Of a stretch of DNA of 64,000 bases, positions 26,376-37,100 are shown piece by piece. The notes under the pieces are model-generated. The model did no database searches. It saw only the letters and a list, made by a program, of their open reading frames with translations, and was not told where the DNA came from. Source of the stretch: Plumapathes pennacea (lineage: Eukaryota; Cnidaria; Anthozoa; Antipatharia; Myriopathidae). A program made the position numbers and the translations under genes. Location: positions 15,596,001 through 15,660,000 of the forward strand of contig OZ038466.1 of assembly GCA_964036295.1 (NCBI GenBank), written 5' to 3'. The stretch's first letter is position 1. Each line of letters starts with the position of its first letter.

Positions 26376-26760
26376 CGGAGAAAAATACAGTAGCAACACA
26401 GTCCATTGCTGCACATCAACCTGAAGCAGTTGTAACTAACTGTATTGTGTTCCATAAGGGTTTGCTTTGTATGTGAAGGTAGAATATTCTAAATTCTAAG
26501 GGAAGAATACTGCAGAAAAGTAGATATCAGAATATTAAATTCTTTTTCAACAACAATTACTTTGCAGTGCAAAGTCACATGAACCAACAATCAGTGACAA
26601 AAGTCTTGGGACCCTCACACAGTTTCAGTGATCTACTATTTCAGTTGAAAGACTCCCACCTTTCCAAACACACGCAACATTGTACTTGAGGGGAGGGGGG
26701 AGAATATGTGTTTTGCACCTTTCAGTACACTTGTGTATGACTTGTGTCTGAAATATGTCC

Positions 26761-26766
26761 TTTATT
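26761..26766 (-). terminator. Possible polyadenylation signal of the MULE gene
   Basis: TTTATT on the plus strand is AATAAA on the minus strand, about 170 bp after the stop of the protease/PHD frame. Plausible position only. Confidence 0.35.
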
Positions 26767-26937
26767 GAAAGTGTCCCAAGAACTTTTGTCATTGACTGAA
26801 ACTTCACCACTCATAATGAATGCTGCCAATTTTCATAAATGAATGCTACAGAACTGAAGTTTTCATGCATACAAGATATTTTATGCGCGTTCAATTTCTG
26901 GCACTAAAAAACTTTTAGGTGATGAACTTAAGATCAC

Positions 26938-27738
26938 TTAATCTTTGGTCCTACTCACTGTCCTATCCCCTGCCCTTTGTAGCATCCTCTGTCCCGTCTC
27001 AAATCTATGGAAGGCAGGGACAAGCCCAGTAGCAATCCCCCCTTCTAAACACTTCCTCTGGGATGCACATTTTTTGTGGACCCAGCGATCACACCTATCG
27101 CACTGTGCCATTCGCAGATCGGGGTCGGCCTCGTCAGCCTCATCCCATGGCATGCGGCACATGCAATACACATTGAATGCCAAAGTCCTTTTGGGTGCTC
27201 GTCTGTGGCGACGCCGATTTGACTGGTGCTGTGGGAAGGGTGACATGATGCCTGTTGAAAAGCAGCTCAACAAATGCTCTCGCAGCATTCCCTCGTTGTG
27301 TGTGATGTTGGCTGGGTCGTCGCCGTTTAGTATGCCTGTAGCGAAAGCCAGAGAATATGGACCGCAGTCCACGCCATTTGTTTGTTGCTGTACTGTTTGG
27401 ACGTTGAAGAAGATCTCTGGTTCCCTCACATTCAGCAGTGCTGCGATCTGTTTTTTAATCAACGGATTTAGCTGCCCCCTAAACAAACTGTCAAAGTACT
27501 TTATCTCTCCCTTTTGGCACCCGATGTTTGAAACACACACCCAGTGCATGCTTCCAGTGTGAAGGACTTGGACGAACTCACTACGTTGCACTGTAAATTG
27601 TAGGAGTGGCCCAAGTGTGGTGTCTTCCAATCCATCACAAAGGGGAAACTGGCTATGGAGCATGTTTTGTGCGCAGTTTATAGAGGTGTCGGTGAGGCAC
27701 CTGGCATTCCTAATTATGGACAGTTCTTCCGTGTCCAT
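26938..27738 (-). CDS. Ulp1-like C48 cysteine protease plus PHD finger
   Basis: The frame starts MDTEELSIIRNARCLTD and remains open upstream into the repeated segment near 27,800. The protease triad is visible: His in GSMHWVCVSN, Asp in IKYFDSLF, then Gln and Cys in QQQTNGVDCGPYSLAFATG. This is the SENP/Ulp1 fold that cleaves SUMO-like conjugates in cells; in transposons its role is unclear. After a basic linker (NRRRHRRAPKR), a PHD-type finger follows: YCMCRMPW, then MAQCDRCDRWVHKKC, of the kind that reads histone tails. The tail ends DRTVSRTKD. It is separated from the SWIM-containing frame by a single frameshift and was almost certainly its C-terminal part. Confidence 0.85.
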   Translation of the reverse strand: MDTEELSIIRNARCLTDTSINCAQNMLHSQFPLCDGLEDTTLGPLLQFTVQRSEFVQVLHTGSMHWVCVSNIGCQKGEIKYFDSLFRGQLNPLIKKQIAALLNVREPEIFFNVQTVQQQTNGVDCGPYSLAFATGILNGDDPANITHNEGMLREHLLSCFSTGIMSPFPQHQSNRRRHRRAPKRTLAFNVYCMCRMPWDEADEADPDLRMAQCDRCDRWVHKKCASQRKCLEGGIATGLVPAFHRFETGQRMLQRAGDRTVSRTKD

Positions 27739-27811
27739 GGCCCTTTTCTTTCTCTTCGAGACCTCCGCAGTCGCAACCCCTGTTATTTCAATTTCCTCGT
27801 CAGAGAACTGG

Positions 27812-28988
27812 TCACCGGCGGTGGGGATGACTCTTTTCCTTCTGTTCGACCCCTGTCATCTTCGTCATCTCAATTTTCTCGTCGGTCTCGTGCACGGAGG
27901 ACGTTTCTTCAGGCTTGGGGATGGCCCTTTTCCGTCTCTTCGGTACCTCCGCAGTCGTGACCCCTGTTATCTGAATGTCCTCGTCGGAGAACTGGTCGCC
28001 GGCGGTCTGGTGCACATAGGACGTCACTTCAGGCTCGGGAATGGGGCAGGCAGGGTTTCTCGGGGGCTCCTGTGTCCATTTTCCAGGACATGCACCTTGT
28101 GGACTCTTGGCCTTCGTTTGATTATTTTGAATGGGAATGTTCACCTTGTAGGTGCTCCGCATGATAGACGCTTTATGTCCAACTCTGCCTTTGTACTTAC
28201 TCTTGGAAGGTCGAAGAGGCAGAGGAGCGTAGTATCTCTTTTTGATGTCATTGGCTGGTGCAGACCTCTTCTTTGGAATTTCTCCCCCTTCAAGAGTAAG
28301 TCCATATGCAGTTGTGATATATGGTTCTATCTGCTGGGGTAAGGCGCGCAGGCTGGACTTTAATTTGTCTAACGCCTCTTCCTTTTCTATCACGTACGTG
28401 CACTGCCTTATTTGGTCGAGCACCTCTCGACACTTCTGGCCCGCACTCCGTGTCAGCTTCTGTTTCTTCCGTTGTCTCTTTATAGACGTGTCAGACACTT
28501 CTCGATCGGCAGGAAGCGGCGGTCCATCAGCATACTCCTCCGGGGTACCCTCCTCCGGCGAGTCAGATTTGGGCGATGAATCCACAGAGCTGGCAGTAAA
28601 ACGTTCAGCGTCCAAATTGATGAAAGGCGATGCTCTGTACCCTGCCGGAAGCTTTTCCCAGCTCCACTCATGGTAGTGCTTGAACACTGCAAAAAAGTGT
28701 TTGCAGGGAAGTCGTGTTCGTTTCCACGAGGGACACGAACATTCTGGGTACGAGTGGTTGTCGTGGCCAAATGTCAAAGAGTACCATTGACCAGTGTCCG
28801 ACTGGCTTTTGACATTGAATTCCCCGTGATTTGTGCATGCAATATCTTCAGCACAAATGTCCTCTGCAAGTGCGATTTTCTGCAGGCAGTGGTTTACGAA
28901 TTTCCTCGGCCGGTCTTGCAGGAAGGGGGGTGTGGCGTCGTTGTACCTCCTGTACATGCTGTGGCATCGTACATTTTTCTCCATGTAC
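27812..28988 (-). CDS. SWIM zinc finger region of the MULE protein
   Basis: The exon opens in phase 2 from the previous one (…R-YMEKNVRCHSMYRRY). The SWIM finger reads PECSCPSWKRTRLPCKHFFAVF (CxC…CxH), at about residues 85-105 of the exon product. A long hydrophilic linker follows, with a repeated block: AGDQFSDEDIQITGV, TTAEVPKRRKRA and EETSSVHETDEKIE, partly duplicated from EVTSYVHQ. The frame ends HRR-stop at 27,812, exactly where a second copy of AGDQFSDEEIEITGV continues in another frame, so a one-base shift within the tandem repeat broke the protein. Confidence 0.8.
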
Positions 28989-29184
28989 CTAATTCAACAG
29001 GAAATCCGTGAAAACATTATTCAACACGAAAACATACAAGTGACTGACTTAATTTCATTGATGTCGTTTTCTTCGGCAACCAAATTAATCGTAACAGCCC
29101 CCCAACGGGCCTGCTGCATATGTATATTAAATTATTTGTAAATTCCCATTGTAAATTCCCATTGATAGAGTTTTAAAACAGTAC

Positions 29185-30544
29185 CTGGAATATTTGTCTG
29201 GGATAAATTCCGTTATTAGAATGGACAACATCCCACTGAGTGTCTTGTCTCTGTGGCTCGCGAGGAAGTTGTACTTAAAATCTTCATTTTGTCTTTCCAC
29301 GCCGTTGTTGGTGTAAACCGCGATTGGCAAACGGTTTTTCCGAAACGCCCACACCCAGCGCTGTGCGTGTAAGTAAAAAAAACCTGCATTAGTTAAAAAT
29401 AAAACCCGTGTAACGAATAGATAGATCTCAAGGGTTCGTTTGAAGAGTAAATTTGGACACATTCCTTTTCTGTATTAGAACAATTATATAGTAATGTTTG
29501 CTTCTAACCTCGCATTCCTGAAGCCATGTCTCCTCGAACCAAACTCGGAAGCAACGGTTGGTTCGCCATAAGTCCCACTCTTTTAATTCACTTACGGAAC
29601 GAGCCACCCTTCTCATCTTCTGCAGAAGCTCCTCTTTGTGGAAGGTCACACCATGTGAATTCTTAGCAACCCACCGCTCCCAGGCTTGCTCCCGATGGAA
29701 ATCGCAGAGGAATACCATGCACTCTGAAAATATAGAAGAATATTTCCAATTAAATTGTTAGTCAGGATCCTGTCAGGAGAAATATTAGTATATTTTAAAG
29801 TATCTACTTACTTGGAAAAGTTTGCTCGATTGCTCGTATTTCTTAAAAACAATTATCCGTCATAAAGCATGAAGGTGACCAGGAAGGTGACCACTTTTGT
29901 AGAACGCCAAGGGCCTCTTTAATGGAAGAGGTGCTCTCATTCTCGATCACGAAGGAACCAACCACTTGGTAGTCTACGTTGGTCTTGACAGCTACAAAAA
30001 ATAGGGGTAACGCATATCTCGTGGTCTTGTACGTGGCGTCTAACAGGCAGATGTCTTTGCCATACTTTATGAGGAGGCGTCTTTGCCATGAAGTTTGGTG
30101 AACAAACAGCAGCTTCTTTTGTTGTTCGCCATTCTCCGTTGTAATTTGGATCTCTTCCTCCTCATCAAGCTGTTCCTCGCTTGCCTTTTTCCTGTCCCCT
30201 TCAATTTCGTTGTCGGCGCCACCCTGGACGTGCGGCCTGAAAAAGAATGAGTCCTCCCCATAGCTTTGACGCCATTCCTCCACCTTTGCCTCCACGTTGG
30301 CTTGATCAAGTTTTGATAAGCGGTACTTCACAGTGGCACGATACATGTGTGAGCGCAGACCAGACAGCTTAGGGAAGAACCGTCGATTTGAACTTGCAGG
30401 TAACTCCGCACCTCTGAACAACACTTCCTTCACATATATCTTCAAGTGCCTTCGCATTTCTTGTATCTCCTTAACTCCTTCGGCCACCAATTCATAGCTT
30501 CGATTTATCACACGGGAATCCACTGGCTGTGAAATTCCGCTTGC
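29185..30544 (-). CDS. MULE transposase domain, exons 5-7, with internal stop
   Basis: Exon 30544-29812 carries the first catalytic Asp in ICLLDATYKTTRYALPLFF and the second in CFMTDN. The next codons are TGT TTT TAA, then EIRAIEQTFP continues in the same frame, so the TAA at 29,843-29,845 is a nonsense change inside a conserved block. Exon 29723-29509 has FLCDFHREQAWERW, and exon 29360-29185 has YTNNGVERQNEDFKYNFL, the region that normally carries the last acidic residue. MULE enzymes cut and paste DNA with a DDE-type RNase H fold. Confidence 0.85.
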
Positions 30545-30737
30545 CTAGAGAGAAAAAAAAAATACAAATGAAGAAAACCAAATAATTTTTACTTTTTAAG
30601 CCTTCCACTCCGGTTTTACGCGTTTAAATCTCCGCTGAGAGAATGAATAGATAAAGTTATTGTCAGGAGTGAAAGTGTCTAAAATTATATTGATGCTGTT
30701 CATTCGCTATATATTTAAAAGTAATAACCAGACATAC

Positions 30738-31213
30738 CTCGCCAATAAAATGATTTTTGTGGTCATTTGAAGACGGAAACTCGATGTATATACTCCTGTC
30801 TGACTTGATGTCTTCTCCCGCTTGCAGTGCAGCTCTCAATTTTTTAGATGCCAGCTCTCTTCTTTTCTTTGAATCCTCAGAAATCTTAAAAATGGAAATG
30901 GAAAAAAATGAAAACGGAACCTATGGCAAGATAATGACAAATAACAGTAACTAAAGAATGCGGCTTTTAGTCTTACCTTGAACTTCGGAAAAAACATTAT
31001 TTCCCTCAGCTTAATTTGTGCTGGACATGCAACCTTGCGAGCATTTTGTACTTGAAATCTTCTTTTCGTGAACGCGTAGTCCGAAGCCTGTAAGTAAAAT
31101 GAAATAATGGTTTATTAAAAACAGGACTTGCAGTTCAACTACGCTTGCGACTGGAAGCCCGGTCAGGTGACCTGCTCGTTGGTGAAGCGAGGGTTATGAG
31201 AATCTCACTACAG

Positions 31214-31246
<33 letters not shown>

Positions 31247-33201
31247 TCTTTTCACTCACCAAATATTCTTATTGCACTGTTAGCACGGATCTTGAAGACA
31301 AAACATGAAGATTTCCACGCACATTTTTACAGCTACTTATGAAGGTTTTGTCTGAATATATTCGATATAATATAGGATGAGAATTACCGCTTCTCGGTCT
31401 TTCTTCTCCCTCGTCTTTTTCTTCATCTGGACATCCCTATCCACGCCGTATTGGCAATCATATACCTTTGTCCCAAGAATTAAGAAAGGAACGCCAGTAA
31501 ATTAACAAATTGACGTCAGTTTTTTATGTGTCTGTCCTCTTACTGATCATGAAACGCGTCATAACATTGTCAAAAAGTTGTGGATCCACGAGGCGCTTCG
31601 CCGAGTGGATCCGCAACTTTTTGACAATGTTATGACGCGTTTCATGATCAATGAGAGGACAGACACATAAAAAACTGACGTCAATTTGTTTTTTACAATA
31701 ACAAAACTCAAGCGACGACGCGGGGAAAACACGCAAGAAAACTGGATTTTGTTCGATTTGACCGAAATGTTGTCAACAACTTTTCCCGCTTTCTAATTGG
31801 TCGAGGTTGAAATTCAAGACATTTCATTGGCCAAAAAGTGACAGTTTGACGTGAGCATTTCGCGCGTGCAAAATAAAATTTTACAATAACACGTCAGTTT
31901 CTCGCTTTGTGATTGGCTAATTTTCATTATCAATAAGAGGACAGACACATAAAATCGAGTGCTGACGACAGTGATTTGGACGAAGAAGGTGAATTCAGCT
32001 TCAATTTTACCTCAGTTCTTGCAAAAGCGACATTCGGCGTTTGAAGTAGAGAACCAGAAGTGTTCAGAGGCGAATTTCCTTGAGCTTTGTCTTGAAATTG
32101 TCGAGAAAACCGCAGCAGAAAAGCGTCTAGTTTCATTTCTTTCCAACTTCTTTGACAAAATTTTATTTTGCACGCGCGAAATGCTCACGTCAAACTGTCA
32201 CTTTTTGGCCAATGAAATGTCTTGAATTTCAACCTCGACCAATTAGAAAGCGGGAAAAGTTGTTGACAACATTTCGGTCAAATCGAACAAAATCCAGTTT
32301 TCTTGCGTGTTTTCCCCGCGTCGTCGCTTGAGTTTTGTTATTGTAAAAAACAAATTGACGTCAGTTTTTTATGTGTCTGTCCTCTTATTGATCATGAAAC
32401 GCGTCATAACATTGTCAAAAAGTTGCGGATCCACTCGGCGAAGCGCCTCGTGGATCCACAACTTTTTGACAATGTTATGACGCGTTTCATGATCAATAAG
32501 AGGACAGACACATAAAAAACTGACGTCAATTTGTTAATTTTGTCAAAGAAGTTGGAAAGAAATGAAACTAGACGCTTTTCTGCTGCGGTTTTCTCGACAA
32601 TTTCAAGACAAAGCTCAAGGAAATTCGCCTCTGAACACTTCTGGTTCTCTACTTCAAATGCCGAATGTCGCTTTTGCAAGAACTGAGGTAAAATTGAAGC
32701 TGAATTCACCTTCTTCGTCCAAATCACTGTCGTCAGCACTCGATTTTATGTGTCTGTCCTCTTATTGATAATGAAAATTAGCCAATCACAAAGCGAGAAA
32801 CTGACGTGTTATTGTAAAATTGCAATTTGCATCCTTTCGCGTCCCGGGGATCTTGCCAGAAAATCTTGTGCGATTTAACGGTGTGATCTGTAACCATTTC
32901 ACACAGTTAGTACCCTGGGTATGCATAGAACGCTTTTGTTTTCCCACGAGAACCTGAGGCTGATATTACTGTTAAAGAAAATTTAATTTTGAGATACAAT
33001 AATGAGTCAAATAATGTGATGGGACTTACCAATAGCTCCGAATCCTTTGTCAGCTTTGAAACAACAGAACTTTGACGTTGTTTTTGTTTCGAACTCCTTG
33101 ATAAGTTGCACAGCCTCTTCTAGCGAATTAACATACCCGGCATTGTCCGATATTTTCAATTTAAAATTCAAGTAGCTCTCTTCAGAGATTGTACCCGCCA
33201 T
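30738..33201 (-). CDS. N-terminal exons of the MULE protein
   Basis: Exon 33201-33030 starts MAGTISEESYLNFKL and ends KADKGFGAI with a GTAAGT donor. Exon 31465-31388 gives VYDCQYGVDRDVQMKKKT, exon 31087-30977 gives FTKRRFQVQNARKVACPAQI, and exon 30884-30738 gives ISEDSKKRRELASKKLR. The C…CPA…I pattern resembles the FAR1/FLYWCH-type zinc-binding region that precedes MULE domains. The first intron contains the 1.3-kb foldback at 31,505-32,822. First-exon membership rests on position and composition, since its phase (1) does not match the next exon found (0). Confidence 0.6.
31505..32822. mobile_element. Nested foldback element, 1.3 kb
   Basis: Blocks in order: P (31,505-31,688, itself a palindrome around GAGGCGCTTCGCC), Y (31,689-31,885), W (31,882-31,958), Z (31,951-32,163), Y reversed (32,157-32,351), P again (32,352-32,537), Z reversed (32,540-32,750), W reversed (32,744-32,820). 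Copies differ by only a few bases, so the structure is young. A motif ending TATGTGTCTGTCCTCTTA recurs at most block edges in alternating orientation. Open frames inside are mirror images of one another and are not genes. It lies in intron 1 of the MULE gene. Confidence 0.9.
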
Positions 33202-33576
33202 TTTAATATTCCCGCCGAGTGTCGTTCGGAGTCCGAAAACACATCGTGAAGGTTTCGTAAATTTAGATTCCAGGTCCTCTCGGAAAAGGTGGTTCTAATG
33301 CTGACCAATCAGACATCGATCATCAGGGTTTTTCCCAGAAACGTCTTGGGACTTCCCCGAATTCACAGGAAGTACGATTTCTGTTATTTCGGTTTGGGAC
33401 TTCCCCAATTATTTTTCGCTTTGGGGGTTTCCCAAATTGTTCTGGTTCTTTCTGAAGTATTATTTACGCTGATTCAGTTGTTTGATGCTAGATTCTCACA
33501 GACGTCTTTCGTAATGGCCTATAGCTCTCTTCCTCGTTGGAGCTGATCAAACCAATCCTAAGGCATTCCATTGCTG
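33202..33576. promoter_or_regulatory. Possible divergent promoter between MULE gene and ZNFX1-like gene
   Basis: The first coding exons of the two genes face away from each other across 375 bp. The interval is free of obvious repeats. No TATA box or initiator is assigned. A shared promoter is inference from spacing. Confidence 0.3.
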
Positions 33577-34148
33577 ATGGCATCACATGAGATAGAAGAA
33601 TACATATCACAGATCTGCACAGATCGACTTCTTCTTCCGGGTGTCGTGACCGAGTGTTGCAAGATCTTGAAAGAAGTCAAAATTCCTGTAGGATGGGAGG
33701 AAACATACCAACTGCAAGAAAGACACTTATCATACAAGTGCCATTTGGAGCTTTTCAAAGAGTTTGTCATCGGAAAGAAAGGCTACCTCATCAACAGCAA
33801 GAGAGACAAGGATGAATTTTGCACGGCCCTGCGCAAGTTTATCTCTAGTGAAGAAAACATGCATCGATTTGGCGACGACCAGATGGAGCTTTCGAGTGAA
33901 AATCAGTTCGTCGATCTGTTTGAAAAAAATTGGAAGATCGAGGGAGTTGTGGTGAGAAAAACAGCAAGCCGGGCCTGTGTCCTAGTAAGGTCGTCAAGGT
34001 CTCGAAAGCTGGAGGAGATGGTTTTGCCGTACAAAGCTGGAGAGTTTCCTGGGCTTGGCCTTCAGCTGAAAGTTGGAGACATACTTTGCGTGACGAAGAA
34101 CAGGAGGAAAGAAGCACAGCAGCTTTTGCTGGACCCAGAAGTTGTCAG
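33577..34148 (+). other. ZNFX1-like exon 1, N-terminal region
   Basis: It encodes 190 residues from MASHEIEEYISQICTDRLLL to DPEVVR. The first half is helical and charged. The second half (KIEGVVVRKTASRACVLV … LQLKVGDILCV) alternates hydrophobic residues like a small beta barrel or OB-type fold; this is only an impression. If the splice to 43,201 is wrong, this would be a separate small gene reading 13 codons further to a TAA. Confidence 0.55.
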
Positions 34149-37100
34149 GTTCGATTTGCTTTCTTGTTTCTTTATTGCTTATAATTGTTAATGTCTCACC
34201 TCTTGGGTGAAACTTGCTAAACGTTCAGCAAGTAATATATATGTATACATGCAGGGTTCAGCGATTTCCTGACTGCTGACTCCAGAATAGTCATCATTTC
34301 TCCTGCTATTCTAAATTTCATTTCTAGCAAAATTTGCCCACTCCATTCCCTGGAGAGGTAAATAGTCCCCTTTCTACTGTGCTCACATTTTTCATCTACA
34401 TGTCGGATGTCAGGTTCCAGCAATTATCTTAGTATACCACTCCCACTCCAATTTTTTGTTTCAATCCCCCTTAAAAGGGAGCTGCATGGGCCCCCTTTAA
34501 ACTTTTGTATGGACCATATAGCCTGATATGGGTTTATATGGAAATATATATAAGCAAAAAAATATGGATCTTATGTGGCATTTAGTGATGGCCACATAAT
34601 TCAAAGATCAGCACTTGCAAAGAGCCCACATTGCACAAAAATAAGGTCATCACAGTATGGATTATACAACTGAGTTCTTGTTGCAATGTTAATTAATATC
34701 ATGGGATTAACACATAGTCTATTTTTACCAAATATGTGGTGAATTTTCATATCAAAACCACATTTGTGGAAAATGTGGATTCATTTATATGCATTTTGCC
34801 AAAAATCCATATTAAATCCATGAATGGGGAAAATACTGGGAATTACATATTAAAACAAGTGAGGGAGAATGTGGGCAATCTTAAGGGGGGGAGTTGGTGC
34901 AATTGGATTTTAATTGTGCTGAATTTTGTTGACCCCCCCCCCCTTATATTAACCACAATTTTTGTTGACCCCTCTACCCTCCTCCACTGCCAAAAATATT
35001 AAATATAAACTGAATAACCACAACCTTTAAATATGGCTGAGTTTCTGAGTGGGCAATACACGCGAAATGGTGCATTCTGATGTTGTCTGAGCGGGCAATA
35101 TGCGCAAAATGGCACATTCTGATTGGTTGTCTAAGCACGCTTGGGCCATAAGGTGATGAAAAAAACTTGGTTCATAACTTATGGACCACACACTCGGTTA
35201 ATAAGTTGATATATGTAATGTGAACAGTGGAATACTCCACCATTATCTTATATGGAATTGGGGTTCACCCATTTTACCAAGAAGCAAATGTTTGTAACTG
35301 TTAAGTACTGTATTTCGAAGCCACACTTTGTCTCAATACTTCTTTCTTGGCAGACTGAACTGTTTTTGCTCTGACCTCCCAGACTGGTATAGCTAATAGA
35401 CAACTGCAGATATTTCTGGTTGTGCTGGTTGACACTTTCCTCATATTCAGAGCTTGAAAACCCAATTTCAGCAATCACACAGTCATTGTCAGAGGAAAAG
35501 TTGTCATCTTCTCTTAAAGATTGCTTATCCCTTCCTCCTCTTTGGAAGTACATTGCAGATGCTGTGTCTACTCACAAGTGATTGTGTCACCATAAAACCT
35601 ACATTAATATCAAGCTCTTCTTCTTGTTTTATTATGCTCAGATTTGTTAGCTTTCAGAAGAAGTACCATCAATTGCTGTGAGTCACCATCTTCGTATGAC
35701 GCTCAGGCATCCTTTTTATGCCAGCATAATTTAAATTGGCCCTCCGTTTTCCCTTGCATGAAAATTATATGACCCTCCCCTTTAAATATTGTCTGGTCCC
35801 TGGAAAGTCCTGGGGGGAGGGAGTACTCCTTCAAATTTGGGTAGGAATGTGCTGCCTGGGACTGAAAACCCTAGTATCCCATTTCAGACTAAAATTTGCA
35901 ATTTTTACCCTTAGTTCAGACAAAAATGTGCAATTTTTGACCGTTTTCAGACCAAAATTTGCAATTTTCGACCCTATTTCAGACTAAAATGCTAAAAATG
36001 ATACCTTTTGGGGTGGCACATACCCAGTGCTTGAAATTAGCAGTTGTCCAGTCCTCCGAGACAACCAAAAGTTAGCTCAGATGACTGGTTTTCTGCCAAA
36101 TTGATAGTCTGGTTGTCCAGGAAAAAACCCACCGGGCAAACTAATTCGCATATCCGGACAACCTGGACTTTTTTAATTTCAAGCACTGCATACCTATGAC
36201 TTGTATATGGGAGTACCTGGCTTTGCTAAGATTGATTTGTATGACTCAACCTTTGGGAATTCCTAGGAATTCCTAAGACTTCCAAGCTTCCACAACAATT
36301 ATGATTTGTATAGTTGAGAAGAGTTGGAAATTCCCAGGAATTCCCAAGACTTCCAAGCCTGCTCTGCAAACATCAATTTGCGTAGCTGGGAAGAGTTGAG
36401 AATTCCTAGGAATTCCTGGGAAATCCTAGGAAGTCCCAAAAAGCCCCCCCCCCCCCCCCCTCAGTCAAAAGTCCAAATTATTTCCCTTAATCATGAGATG
36501 TGGAGAATATAAAGGGATCAAGGGATGGAAAATTAAATGGCAATCACAGGTTGCTTAGGATTGAGGGACACTGTATCACTATACTATATACGCTATACTG
36601 TATCACTGCATCGTAAATAATTAACCTCCATTCAAGCCTGGAAATTGTGGTCCCTCCTTAGAGCCATCAAGTGGAACATTATAATAGACTTCACCAACAT
36701 GGGTCTGCAGTCAGTTCATTGGGCCTTAATACACAAGCATGGGAAATAATAGCTGCCTGCATACATTTGACCCAAAGATTGAAGTTAAATAAAGCAATTC
36801 ATTTAAATTGAAGCTGAAACATCACTAGATTTGCAATAATTTTGACCAACAGTGTTTTTACTTTAAACATTTTATAGCAAAGGTCTATAATGTTCATGAA
36901 TCTCTGCAGTTCACCTTGAACAAGTATAAAGCTAATCAATATAAGGCAACCAGGAAACGGGAGGGGGAGGGGGAATTTTTGGAATAAGGGGAATAACATT
37001 TTTTGTGCATTAAAAGGGGGCCAGTGTGAATTTTTAAAGTGATATTGGGGGGAGGGGTGGGAACATGTTTAGAGATGATAAAGCATATAATGTTTGAACA

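Larger units (their letters stand above)
15509..26760. other. Gene-poor interval, repeats only
   Basis: No exon chain or known domain was found on either strand. Open frames of 100-220 codons exist but lie in low-complexity or inverted repeats, or lack any recognisable family. An open frame at 24,611-25,027 (+, 138 codons, one stretch rich in Ala/Ser/Thr) and one at 25,714-25,953 (-, 79 codons, basic) are the least repeat-like; I cannot assign either. A two-unit tandem (GATGAGCCAGCTAGTGA blocks) lies at about 16,294-16,376. Confidence 0.5.
26938..33201 (-). pseudogene. MULE-type transposon gene with SWIM, Ulp1 protease and PHD domains, damaged
   Basis: Exons in order on the minus strand: 33201-33030, 31465-31388, 31087-30977, 30884-30738, 30544-29812, 29723-29509, 29360-29185, 28988-27812, then 27810 or so to 26938 in another frame. 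From 31465 to 28988 all junctions have AG/GT borders and agreeing phases. The first-to-second exon junction does not fit in phase, so a small exon may be missing. The domain order is a Cys-containing DNA-binding type region (CQYG ... KVACPAQIKLREI), a MULE transposase domain, a SWIM zinc finger, a C48 cysteine protease and a PHD finger. Two lesions are visible: an in-frame TAA at 29,843-29,845 and a frameshift between 27,812 and 27,836. The element is probably a dead Mutator-like transposon; terminal inverted repeats and target duplication were not identified. Domestication is possible but the lesions argue against it. Confidence 0.8.

Noticed and set aside
27617..28342. Plus-strand open frames of 241, 205 and 144 codons between 26.9 and 28.7 kb
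   Set aside because: Antisense shadows of the SWIM/Ulp1 frames, which carry the recognisable catalytic and zinc-binding residues.
31524..32768. Mirror-image small open frames
   Set aside because: They are duplicated because the DNA is a nested foldback; no family resemblance.
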